Positions 17,036-25,310 of a DNA stretch of 40,465 nucleotides are shown in pieces. The stretch is from assembly GCA_009926145.1 (NCBI GenBank), contig RFPJ01000002.1, positions 1-40,465 of the forward strand, read 5' to 3'. The position numbers and the translations under genes were made by a program. Source of the DNA: Bacteroidota bacterium (lineage in GTDB: Bacteria > Bacteroidota > Rhodothermia > Balneolales > Balneolaceae). Under the pieces are notes generated by a model. It did no database searches. It was not told where the DNA came from and saw only the letters and a list, made by a program, of their open reading frames with translations. How positions within the stretch are numbered: position 1 is the first letter of the stretch; the number at the start of each line of letters is the position of its first letter.

Positions 17036-17368
17036 ATGAAAAAATTGTATTATTCCATGGGCGAGGTTAGCACCCTTACCAATCTTCCTCCCCACGTACT
17101 TCGAAATTGGGAAAAAACCTATGCTGAATTAAGCCCCAAAAAAAATAGCGCCGGTAATCGAGCCTATACCGACGACGATGTAGCCTTGATTTTTAAAATC
17201 AAACAGTTGGTAGAAGATCAAAAATTTACGAGTGAAGGGGTAAAACGAGTACTAAAAGAAAGTGAACAGATTGCCCCAAAACAGCCTCAATCGGCACTGA
17301 CTCCAGAAATGCGAAAAGATCTAACAGAGGTTAGAGTCTTTATGCAGCAAATGCTTCAGAAGTTGTAG
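17036..17368 (+). CDS. Small MerR-family DNA-binding protein
   Basis: A 110-residue protein made of one MerR-type winged helix-turn-helix. MGEVSTLTNLPPHVLRNWEK (about 8-27) is the recognition helix region, followed by SAGNRAYTDDDVALI (about 38-52), where the family has NGYRxYxxxDl. It then has about 50 residues of helix and a Gln-rich linker, with no cysteine metal site and no separate effector domain. Such short MerR-like proteins are common in Bacteroidota and mostly uncharacterised. Its 3' end overlaps the 3' end of convergent ctaA by 29 bases. Confidence 0.88.
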   Translation: MKKLYYSMGEVSTLTNLPPHVLRNWEKTYAELSPKKNSAGNRAYTDDDVALIFKIKQLVEDQKFTSEGVKRVLKESEQIAPKQPQSALTPEMRKDLTEVRVFMQQMLQKL

Positions 17369-18311
17369 TACGTTGAGTTAAAATCAAGATATAGATAAAG
17401 AGAACAGACAGTAATAAGGCGACTCCTATCAAATGGAGTACTTGTAATAAACCTGGCATGTGTAGCCATTGCAAACCAACACCCACCAAAACTTGAGAAA
17501 CTATCCCGATGGGTATCGCCATCGTAAGAACAATAAATAGACGATTTTCTTTTCGTTCAGAATTGGTTAAAGCACTATAATAGGTAAAGGAACGGTAACT
17601 AAAGGCTATAGTGGTTAGCAATAAAACCCAAGAAAAACTTCTATGGACTTTATATATGAGTCCTAACTCCTCAATCCAAAGGCTTCGATTTGGAGCCATT
17701 ATTACATCTTTAATGGTATCGACCCCTTCCCGTACCTGAGTGCCCAATATCATCTGAATAACTACTAGTATACCTAAGGCAATACCGTAATTTAGAAATT
17801 GCCGTTTCTGCCCAGCATGTAATCGGATTAGAACAAATTCTTCTTTCGATTTGAAACTAGCATAAAGCAGTACACCAACAATAATCATAGCCAAAAGCAT
17901 ATGAAGAGTGATGATACCTGTGGATAAGCCAGAGCGGACCACTTGGCCACCTAGCCATGCTTGAAATAACACCAAAACCAAAGCGATGAAAGAAGAAATG
18001 GTCACACTTGGTTTAGTTTTTCTATATCTAATCGAGCTTAAAAAATTGGCCGTAATAAATAACCCAACCAACACCCCGATAAGTCTATTAATATATTCGG
18101 TCCATGTTTTCAATGCATTAAAAGAAGCCAAATCAAAGCCTGCAGGCACATCACTCACCTGCATGGGTGGAATCCACAGCCCATAACATTTGGGCCAGTC
18201 TGGGCAACCTAATCCCGCCCCAGAAGCTCGAACAATTCCACCAACCATAATTAAAAATAAGGTAGCCCCAACGGTACTGATAGCGGTCTTTTGATAAAAA
18301 TTCAATTTCAT
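17340..18311 (-). CDS. ctaA: Haem A synthase CtaA/COX15
   Basis: A 323-residue, eight-helix membrane protein that oxidises the C8 methyl group of haem O to make haem A for aa3-type cytochrome oxidase. GGIVRASGAGLGCPDWPKC (24-42) is a family signature and holds the two loop cysteines, C36 and C42. Haem-ligand candidates are H137 (TLHMLLA), H223 (VHRSFSW) and H284 or H293 (LQVLHLIG). The first conserved site, E-x-x-H in B. subtilis CtaA, is E72-Y-I-N75 here, so Asn stands at the histidine position. This may be a lineage variant. It is divergent from ctaB across 52 bases, so both haem A steps are encoded back to back. Confidence 0.94.
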   Translation of the reverse strand: MKLNFYQKTAISTVGATLFLIMVGGIVRASGAGLGCPDWPKCYGLWIPPMQVSDVPAGFDLASFNALKTWTEYINRLIGVLVGLFITANFLSSIRYRKTKPSVTISSFIALVLVLFQAWLGGQVVRSGLSTGIITLHMLLAMIIVGVLLYASFKSKEEFVLIRLHAGQKRQFLNYGIALGILVVIQMILGTQVREGVDTIKDVIMAPNRSLWIEELGLIYKVHRSFSWVLLLTTIAFSYRSFTYYSALTNSERKENRLFIVLTMAIPIGIVSQVLVGVGLQWLHMPGLLQVLHLIGVALLLSVLFIYILILTQRTTTSEAFAA

Positions 18312-18363
18312 ACGTACACCGGTTCTTTTAAGCTACAATTAAACTGATTATTCAGTATTTTTA

Positions 18364-19311
18364 GTGAGTACAAAAATACGCCTAAGAACATTTATTTGCT
18401 TGAATATCATCGAAAATAAGTTGTCTATTTCGTCAAAACTTGGTGCTAAACTAGCCGACTATTATGCCTTAACAAAGCCTGGTATTACCCTTACGGTTCT
18501 TATCAGTATGATTATGGGTTTTATCTTAGGTAGTCAGTCTAGCATAGACCTTGTATTACTGCTACACGCCATCATTGGGACCTATATGATTGCAGCGGGA
18601 ACCGCCGCTCATAATCAATTTCTAGAGCGAGGCTTAGATGGGCTCATGAATCGGACCAAATCACGTCCTTTACCTACGCAGAGAATATCGGCAACCGAAG
18701 GTCGATTCTTTTCACTAAGTCTAATCTTCGCTGGACTGGCTTATTTGGTGTTTCTTACCCACCCTATAGCAGGACTGGTATCACTAACAACGACACTCAT
18801 CTATTTAAAAGCCTATACACCCTTGAAGCGAATTTCAGCTTTCAATATTGTTATTGGTGCAGTTCCTGGAGCACTTCCACCTGTAGGAGGTTGGGCTGCC
18901 GCTACAGGAACCATTAGCGACCCAGGAATGTGGATACTTTTTGGCATTGTATTCCTCTGGCAAATCCCTCATGTCATGGCCATTGCTTGGGTTTGTAAAG
19001 ATGACTACTCAGGAGCTGGTTTTAAAATGCTTCCTAAGCACGATGAAGCTGGCATCAAAACCGCATGGTATGGTTTACTATGTATACTATTTCTCTTTGG
19101 GGTTAATTATGCGCTATTTTCACTAGGCTATGCCAGTGAACTCTTTGCCTATACAAGCGCTCTAGCGGGTATTATGTTTCTCTTTTACGGGTTGAAATTT
19201 TTACAGAACCGATCCCATCAACGTGCTAGAGCACTCATGTTTGCATCCATTGCCTATTTACCCATTATATGGTTGTTTCTAGGCTTGGATATTTTAATGA
19301 GCAATATCTAA
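18364..19311 (+). CDS. ctaB: Protohaem IX farnesyltransferase (haem O synthase) CtaB/CyoE
   Basis: A polytopic UbiA-family prenyltransferase that adds farnesyl to haem B, producing the substrate for CtaA. YYALTKPGITLTVLISM (about 33-49) and the allylic-diphosphate site NQFLERGLDGLMNRTKSRPL (about 82-101, with the D-x-x-M-x-R-T-x-x-R-P pattern) are diagnostic. There are about eight or nine hydrophobic helices. The start is uncertain: no ATG precedes the conserved core, so GTG at 18364 (315 residues), TTG at 18400 or TTG at 18421 is used. The first gives a long N-terminus and the last gives about the usual length. It is followed after 20 bases by a membrane protein gene. Confidence 0.94.
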   Translation: MSTKIRLRTFICLNIIENKLSISSKLGAKLADYYALTKPGITLTVLISMIMGFILGSQSSIDLVLLLHAIIGTYMIAAGTAAHNQFLERGLDGLMNRTKSRPLPTQRISATEGRFFSLSLIFAGLAYLVFLTHPIAGLVSLTTTLIYLKAYTPLKRISAFNIVIGAVPGALPPVGGWAAATGTISDPGMWILFGIVFLWQIPHVMAIAWVCKDDYSGAGFKMLPKHDEAGIKTAWYGLLCILFLFGVNYALFSLGYASELFAYTSALAGIMFLFYGLKFLQNRSHQRARALMFASIAYLPIIWLFLGLDILMSNI

Positions 19312-19331
19312 AGAATACATTTAAAAATAAT

Positions 19332-20144
19332 ATGATGTACACCGCTCGAGATATTTCAGATACGCTAAAAGACACCTATGATTATTTAGCTATTCATGGA
19401 AAGCATTTATTAGGGATTTGGATGCTTTTTGCCGCTCCCCTACTCTTATTGCATCATTTTTTATTATCCAAGCTACCATTAGAAAACGTTCAAGCCCTTA
19501 TGGATTCTGGGGATTTCTGGATTCAGCTTAGTGCCCAAAATTCGATCAATGACATGTTGGGTGGATTATACCCTTTAGTCATTCTATCTGGAGTGATTAC
19601 GCAGGCAACTTCAATCGTTATTATATTAGAACATGTGAAGCGCACTAGAGAGTCCATCGAGTTTGGACCTGAAGATATTGCGTCTCTAGTTCCAAAAATA
19701 GCATTGTTTTCAATTTTATATGCTGGGTTTTCAATGGTACTTGGGCTCTCCATACTGTTTTTTGTTCTTCCCTTTTTCTTCATTGGACCTAAATTATGTG
19801 TCGTTTTTCAAGCTTATCTATTAGAAAATCGCTCATTCTCGGACAGTTTTGTTGATAGCTGGAAATTAACCACCTATCAATTCTGGCCAACTATTGGGCT
19901 CATATTATTACTAATTCTTTTTTCTTTTGTCTACGGTTCTATAATAGAAATCCCAAATAGTTTTCTACTCATTGCCTATGACAATTTAGGAATGGGCGAT
20001 GGGGCTATCGGGAATTTTTTCAGAACACTTAGTATGGGATTCTTTGCCGTCCTAAGCTCGTTAACAACTATTGTATTTCAGGTAGCACTGAGCTTTCACT
20101 ATTTTAACTTGAAAGCACGCAATGGCGATATGATCATTGAATAG
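19332..20144 (+). CDS. Polytopic membrane protein of unknown function
   Basis: A 270-residue protein starting at the ATG at 19332 (MMYTARDISDTLKD). The frame is open upstream to 19269 inside ctaB, but that would overlap ctaB with no gain. About six hydrophobic segments are visible: about 25-48, 69-91, 117-143 (LSILFFVLPFFFIGPKLCVVF), 173-199, 222-246 and a C-terminal one. The soluble segment RSFSDSFVDSWKLTTYQFWP lies between two of them. The overall pattern recalls the poorly described glycerophosphodiester-phosphodiesterase membrane-domain-like proteins of Bacteroidota, but I cannot name it. It follows ctaB by 20 bases and is probably co-transcribed, which may be chance or may hint at a role in oxidase assembly. 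Confidence 0.75.
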   Translation: MMYTARDISDTLKDTYDYLAIHGKHLLGIWMLFAAPLLLLHHFLLSKLPLENVQALMDSGDFWIQLSAQNSINDMLGGLYPLVILSGVITQATSIVIILEHVKRTRESIEFGPEDIASLVPKIALFSILYAGFSMVLGLSILFFVLPFFFIGPKLCVVFQAYLLENRSFSDSFVDSWKLTTYQFWPTIGLILLLILFSFVYGSIIEIPNSFLLIAYDNLGMGDGAIGNFFRTLSMGFFAVLSSLTTIVFQVALSFHYFNLKARNGDMIIE

Positions 20145-20226
20145 CTTTTCATCGTTAGCTTCAATCAGTTACAGCCTGTCTGAAACCTAAAGTTGGAGAT
20201 TGGGAATCTAATTGATGTGGGCTTCT

Positions 20227-22665
20227 TTAGAATATTGGAGGATAGGCCTCGGGATTCGATTCCCTCACAAGGTTATATGCGGCCTGAATAATATCTTCTG
20301 CATTAGGCTTAGAAAAGTAATCACCATCCGATGAGTAAGCCGGTCTATGAGCTTTTGCCGAGAGGCAGACGGGTGCCGCATCCAATAGATAGAATATCTT
20401 ATGCACATCCATAAGTTGCTGAAGCATATAAGCCGTAGCTCCACCGGGTACATCTTCATCTATCAGCAATAACCGATTGGTTTTAGCCACTGATTCCCGA
20501 ATTACTCCCTTTATATCAAATGGAAGTAATGTACGCGCATCGATTAATTCTACCTCCACTCCTAGTTCTTGGAGTTCGGGTAGAACTGATTCAACCAAAT
20601 TTAAGGTGGAACCATAGGATACTATGGTTAAATCATTTCCTTTTTGTACGACATTAGGAACCCCTAGTGGAATGGTATATTCACCTAAATTTTTAGGTCT
20701 TGCCTCTTTCATTCTATAGGCATTCAAGGGTTCAACAACAATGGCGGGATCATCTCCTTGAAGAAGCGTGTTATAGAAACCAGCTGCCTCCGTGAGGTTG
20801 CGAGGCACACACAAATGAACTCCTCTCAAACTCCCCAAAAGTGCCGACATAGGTGAACCAGAGTGCCAAATTCCTTCTAAACGATGGCCTCTTGTACGAA
20901 TAATTACAGGTGATGCCTGCCCTCCTTTTGTTCGATAACGCAAACTAGCCAAGTCATCTGTAAGTACAAATAAGGCATAGAAAATGTAATCCAGATACTG
21001 AATCTCTGGTATCGGTCGCAGCCCCCGAATGGCCATACCAATACCCTGACCAATAATTGTAGATTCTCGTATCCCAGTATCCATAATGCGGTCGACACCA
21101 AATTCATCCTGCAACCCTTCTAAGCCCTTATTAACGTCACCCAATGCCCCAACATCTTCACCAAATGCTACCAATTCGGGATACTTTTTAAAGAGCGCTC
21201 GGAAATTATCGCGAACAATAATTCGCCCGTCAACCATACCCCCCTTTTTATCATAAGTGGGGGCCAGCTCAGCCACAAGAAGTGGTGACTTAGGAGTCTC
21301 GGAGTACAAATGAGTGTGATATCGATCGTGATTCAACTCTTGAAGGGTATCTAACCACGCTTGTAAGTCCTTTTTAGAAGTGGATTGCGTAGATCTGGTT
21401 TTACGAAAAGCCTTATGAATACTTGAAATCACATCTTTTCGAATAGGATTTGGGGTGGATTTTAGTCTGCGAATTATAGCTTCAATCTCAGTTTTCTGAC
21501 TTTGATCAGCCTCTGATAATTCGCCAACTAAGGCATTCAAAAGAGATAATACATGATCACGTTCGGCTTTAATGGGCTGAATGTATGCTTGCCATGCATC
21601 TTGTTTGGCTTGAAGGGCTTCTTTTTGAGCTTCAGCCTCAATGCTATCTAATTCTTCTTCAGAGGCTAATTTTTTTGCTAGAATCCATTTTTTAAACTGA
21701 ACTAAGCAACAATAGTCTGCCTCCCATTCCAAACGCTCTTTTGTTTTATAGCGCTCATGAGAACCCGAACTTGAATGCCCCAAAGGCTGGGTTAATTCTT
21801 CAACATGAACCAATACGGGAATATGTTGATTTCGAGCTAGTTCAGCAGCATGTTCATAGGTTGCTACGAGGTCTTCGTAATCCCATCCCTTTACCGTGAT
21901 TATTTCAACTCCTTCAGAAGTTGAACTACGCTGAAGTCCACTTAGGGCTTGTGAAATACTTTCTTTCGTTGTTTGAAATTTTTTGGGTACGCTAATCCCA
22001 TAACCATCATCCCAAACAGAAATAACAGCGGGGACTTGGAGTACCCCTAAGGTATTCATGGTTTCCCAAAAGACCCCTTCTGAGGTACTTGCATCTCCAA
22101 TAGTTCCAAATACCACCTCATTACCAAAATCAGAAAATCTCCGCCACTCTTCGGTTTGAAGACTTTTTTGGCTTCTATAAATTTTTGAAGCTTGTGCCAA
22201 TCCTGTAATCCTCGCCATTTGACCAGCCGTTGGAGATATACCAGAAACGGTATTTTTATTGTCAACTTGTTTGATCCATTGACCTTGATCATCCACAAAG
22301 CGTGATCCAAAATGAGCATTCATTTGCCTTCCGGCTGAGAAAGGGTCAAAAGCGACATCTGGATGGGCGTATAACTGAGCGAAAAACTGTTCTATGGTAG
22401 CCTCTCCAATGGCAAACATGAAGGTTTGATCACGGTAATACCCACTTCTAAAATCTCCAGGGCGAAAAGCTTTAGCCATAGCCAATTGAGGAAGTTCTTT
22501 ACCATCTCCAAAAATACCAAATTTAGCCTTGCCCGATAAAACCTCCTTTCTACCCACCAGAGAAACATGCCTACTGAGCCAACCTAGATGATAGTCGGAC
22601 AGAATCTCTTCTTTCTTCTTTTTTGAAAAACGAGATTGTTTCTGTTGAGTAGATGTTTCAGACAT
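20227..22665 (-). CDS. Fused E1 alpha/beta subunit of a 2-oxoacid (branched-chain type) dehydrogenase
   Basis: An 812-residue single chain joining E1-alpha (about 20-430) and E1-beta (about 475-812) of a thiamine diphosphate-dependent 2-oxoacid dehydrogenase. In the alpha half are YYRDQTFMFAIG (76-87) and the cofactor stretch GTIGDASTSEG (187-197) with VWDDGYGIS (217-225). In the beta half are AFGEDVG, GIRESTIIGQGIGMA, and LIDARTLLPFD near the end. The fused form is known in Bacteroidota, mostly annotated as 2-oxoisovalerate dehydrogenase, and decarboxylates branched-chain or related 2-oxoacids to feed acyl-CoA synthesis. The metal-binding Asn of the usual NNGYAIS motif is Asp (DDGYGIS). A Glu/Lys-rich linker (about 325-430) separates the halves. 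No E2 or E3 genes are in the window. It stands alone downstream of fumC. Confidence 0.92.
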   Translation of the reverse strand: MSETSTQQKQSRFSKKKKEEILSDYHLGWLSRHVSLVGRKEVLSGKAKFGIFGDGKELPQLAMAKAFRPGDFRSGYYRDQTFMFAIGEATIEQFFAQLYAHPDVAFDPFSAGRQMNAHFGSRFVDDQGQWIKQVDNKNTVSGISPTAGQMARITGLAQASKIYRSQKSLQTEEWRRFSDFGNEVVFGTIGDASTSEGVFWETMNTLGVLQVPAVISVWDDGYGISVPKKFQTTKESISQALSGLQRSSTSEGVEIITVKGWDYEDLVATYEHAAELARNQHIPVLVHVEELTQPLGHSSSGSHERYKTKERLEWEADYCCLVQFKKWILAKKLASEEELDSIEAEAQKEALQAKQDAWQAYIQPIKAERDHVLSLLNALVGELSEADQSQKTEIEAIIRRLKSTPNPIRKDVISSIHKAFRKTRSTQSTSKKDLQAWLDTLQELNHDRYHTHLYSETPKSPLLVAELAPTYDKKGGMVDGRIIVRDNFRALFKKYPELVAFGEDVGALGDVNKGLEGLQDEFGVDRIMDTGIRESTIIGQGIGMAIRGLRPIPEIQYLDYIFYALFVLTDDLASLRYRTKGGQASPVIIRTRGHRLEGIWHSGSPMSALLGSLRGVHLCVPRNLTEAAGFYNTLLQGDDPAIVVEPLNAYRMKEARPKNLGEYTIPLGVPNVVQKGNDLTIVSYGSTLNLVESVLPELQELGVEVELIDARTLLPFDIKGVIRESVAKTNRLLLIDEDVPGGATAYMLQQLMDVHKIFYLLDAAPVCLSAKAHRPAYSSDGDYFSKPNAEDIIQAAYNLVRESNPEAYPPIF

Positions 22666-22771
22666 TACTTAGATAAAGAATTATTTGCACACAGACCTAG
22701 ATTAGAGTCCAATACTTGATGACCCTTTCAATATAACGCACACTTTGCAACGATAAAAGTATTTTAGCCGA

Positions 22772-24157
22772 CTATTCTGTAAAACCACCTAAGGTCATCT
22801 TCATAGGATCCAGCGCAGCAATAAGCTCTTGATCACTCAAGTCGGTCATTTCTTTGGCTACATCCATAAGTGGTCTATTTTCTGCATACGCTTTTTTTGC
22901 AATTTTGGCAGCTAGATCATAGCCAATGAGTGGATTAAGCGCCGTAACCAATATTGGATTTCTACCAACTTTATCGGCAATGACGTCTTCTCTCACAGTT
23001 AATATCGACACGGATTTATCTGCAAAATTACGAGCCGCATTGGCAAGTATTTCAATAGACTGCAATAAATTGTGTGCGACTACTGGTAACATAACATTAA
23101 GCTCAAAATTACCCGATTGTCCTGCTATGGTTATGGTGGTGTCATTTCCTATAACCTGAGCACAAACCATGGCAACCGACTCTTCAATCACAGGATTTAC
23201 TTTGCCTGGCATAATGGAAGAACCAGGTTGAAGCGCCGCTAATTGTACTTCTCCTAAACCGCTATTGGGGCCAGAGTTCATCCACCGAAGATCATTAGCC
23301 ATTTTCATCATACCCACGGCAACGGTCTTAAGCTGAGCACTCATTTCAACCGGTGCATCTACAGTAGCTTGAGCTTCAAAGTGGTTTTTGGCTTCTTTAA
23401 ATCTATAACCTGTTTCGATTGTCACTTCTTGGGCAAATAGTTCTCCAAATTTGGCATCTGTATTGATTCCCGTTCCTACAGCCGTTCCACCTTGAGGTAA
23501 CTCGGTTAACCGTTCTAAAGCATCTGTAATTCGATCAATACCTAAGCGCAATTGCCGTGAGTATCCACTAAACTGTTGAGCGATGGTAACAGGCATAGCA
23601 TCCATCAAGTGCGTTCTACCCGTTTTAACCACATGGGCATACTCAGCACCTTTCGCATCAAATGCAGAAGCTAGATATTCCAATGCCGGCAATAGTTGTT
23701 GCTGAATTTGTACCACGGAGGAAATTCGTATAGCTGTAGGTATTACATCATTAGAACTCTGCCCAAAATTTACATGATCATTAGGGTGCACGGGCGTCTT
23801 TAACGTAGGATTCTCCTCGTTTGCCACATGCGATACCACCTCGTTGGTATTCATATTACTCGAGGTTCCTGAACCTGTTTGAAAAATATCTATTACAAAT
23901 TCACTATCAAGTGAACCATCTATAATTTGTTTACAAGCCTGTTGTATAGCTTCGGATACTTCAGGATCCAGTAAACCAAGACTCAGATTCGCTTTCGCTG
24001 CAGATGACTTAATAATACCCAAAGCTTGTATGAAAGCACGATTAAAGCCAATACCACTAATTGGGAAATTATCGGCCGCTCTTTGAGTTTGAGCTCCATA
24101 TTTAGCATTCTGAGGAACCTTAATTTCCCCCATTGAGTCCTTTTCTATTCGAAACAT
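22772..24157 (-). CDS. fumC: Class II fumarate hydratase
   Basis: A 461-residue fumarase of the TCA cycle, converting fumarate to malate. TGSGTSSNMNTNEV (94-107) separates it from aspartase. NDHVNFGQSSNDV (126-138), TGRTHLMDAMP (179-189, with the catalytic His183 region) and the signature GSSIMPGKVNP (312-322, flexible serine loop) are all intact. Length is normal (about 460-467). It lies 18 bases after the GNAT gene and so may be the third gene of the palmitoyltransferase-GNAT-fumC transcript. No functional link between fumarase and that lipid pair is apparent. The 106-base spacer to the E1 gene contains no clear terminator. Confidence 0.97.
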   Translation of the reverse strand: MFRIEKDSMGEIKVPQNAKYGAQTQRAADNFPISGIGFNRAFIQALGIIKSSAAKANLSLGLLDPEVSEAIQQACKQIIDGSLDSEFVIDIFQTGSGTSSNMNTNEVVSHVANEENPTLKTPVHPNDHVNFGQSSNDVIPTAIRISSVVQIQQQLLPALEYLASAFDAKGAEYAHVVKTGRTHLMDAMPVTIAQQFSGYSRQLRLGIDRITDALERLTELPQGGTAVGTGINTDAKFGELFAQEVTIETGYRFKEAKNHFEAQATVDAPVEMSAQLKTVAVGMMKMANDLRWMNSGPNSGLGEVQLAALQPGSSIMPGKVNPVIEESVAMVCAQVIGNDTTITIAGQSGNFELNVMLPVVAHNLLQSIEILANAARNFADKSVSILTVREDVIADKVGRNPILVTALNPLIGYDLAAKIAKKAYAENRPLMDVAKEMTDLSDQELIAALDPMKMTLGGFTE

Positions 24158-24175
24158 GCGTATTGTCTTATTTGA

Positions 24176-25303
24176 TTATACTTCTAGTTTTTTGGCATAC
24201 ATCCGGTAACGCTTATCGATTCGTGCCCCTAAACGCTCGGCCACATGAATCATCTCGGTATTGTTGTCTAACACCCAACTCAACTCGGATTCAACAAAAT
24301 TTCGTTCTAGTGCACGTTCAATAGTTCGTTGATGGAATAAAGCATCTATTCCTTTGCCCTGATACTCGGGAAGTATGCCCATAAGAGCGGTTCTGATACG
24401 ATTAATTTTGCGCTTACCCCACAGAAATTTTATAAATCCAAAGGGCAAAAGATTCCCATTCATGGTTTTGAAAACTTGATTTAAATCTGGTAAGGCGATC
24501 GAAAAACCCACAGGCTTGCCTTCCCACTCTGCTATATGGGCGAAATCATCATCTAGCACCATTTTAAATTCTTTGGCTAATCCACTTAATTCCTCTATGG
24601 TCAAGGGTAAAAACCCCCAATTATTCTTCCAAGCCTCATTGTAAATATCCCGCACTATTTTAACCTCTTCCGAAATACGCTTTAAGGATACGGCACGAAT
24701 GGTAATCTCTGGATATCTACGCATGATCATTGCTTTGGCTTTTCTCATACGATCGAAGTCTACACTTTCCTTATCTACCACAAAAGCTAATAAGTCTCTA
24801 ACCCCTGTATAGCCCGCATTTAAGGCTAATTTTTCATAGTAAGGCTTGGTATAAGGCATCATGATGTAGGGGTATTTATCAAAACCATCTACCAGAAAAC
24901 CCAAAATATCCATCATACCAGGATTGGTTGGGCCTAAGACTTCTTCCACCCCTTGTTCTTTTAACCAATCTTCCGCTACTCGAAACATTAAATCGGCGGT
25001 AGGCTGATGATCTATACATTCAAAAAAAGCAAAATGGCCCGTATTTAATCCATGTTGCTTGTTGAACCTATCATCAACCACAGCTGCAATTCTGCCAGCA
25101 GGTTTACCATTATGCTCTGCCAAAAACATGGCCATTCTGGCTTGCTTAAAAAATGGGTTTTTCTCGGTGTCTATTAATTTTTTTTGTTCAGATCGTAGGG
25201 GAGGAACAAAAAAACCATCGGTTGCATAGTGTTGATACGGAAATTCTACAAATTCCTTTTTTTCTTGGTCGGAACTTACAAAGGTTATACCACTCGATGC
25301 CAT
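24176..25303 (-). CDS. GNAT-family acyltransferase, candidate bacterial ceramide synthase
   Basis: A 375-residue protein of the GNAT superfamily, longer than simple acetyltransferases. The N-terminal half has GKPAGRIAAVVDDRF near 66-80 and an unusual EEVLGPTNPGMMDILGFLVD stretch near 125-144. The C-terminal half has TALMGILPEYQGKGIDAL near 311-328, where ILPEYQGKGI is the acetyl/acyl-CoA binding motif A (Q/RxxGxG/A). It lies 7 bases after the serine palmitoyltransferase homologue on the same strand, so the two are almost certainly one operon. Known bacterial ceramide synthase (bCerS, Caulobacter) is a GNAT enzyme that N-acylates the long-chain base, so this is the natural candidate here. The family is seen; the specific reaction is inferred from context. 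Confidence 0.85.
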   Translation of the reverse strand: MASSGITFVSSDQEKKEFVEFPYQHYATDGFFVPPLRSEQKKLIDTEKNPFFKQARMAMFLAEHNGKPAGRIAAVVDDRFNKQHGLNTGHFAFFECIDHQPTADLMFRVAEDWLKEQGVEEVLGPTNPGMMDILGFLVDGFDKYPYIMMPYTKPYYEKLALNAGYTGVRDLLAFVVDKESVDFDRMRKAKAMIMRRYPEITIRAVSLKRISEEVKIVRDIYNEAWKNNWGFLPLTIEELSGLAKEFKMVLDDDFAHIAEWEGKPVGFSIALPDLNQVFKTMNGNLLPFGFIKFLWGKRKINRIRTALMGILPEYQGKGIDALFHQRTIERALERNFVESELSWVLDNNTEMIHVAERLGARIDKRYRMYAKKLEV

Positions 25304-25310
25304 GGCGTAC

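Noticed and set aside
19269-19331. Earlier start for the membrane protein inside ctaB
   Set aside because: It overlaps ctaB by 43 bases and adds 21 residues with no recognisable feature; ATG at 19332 is clean.
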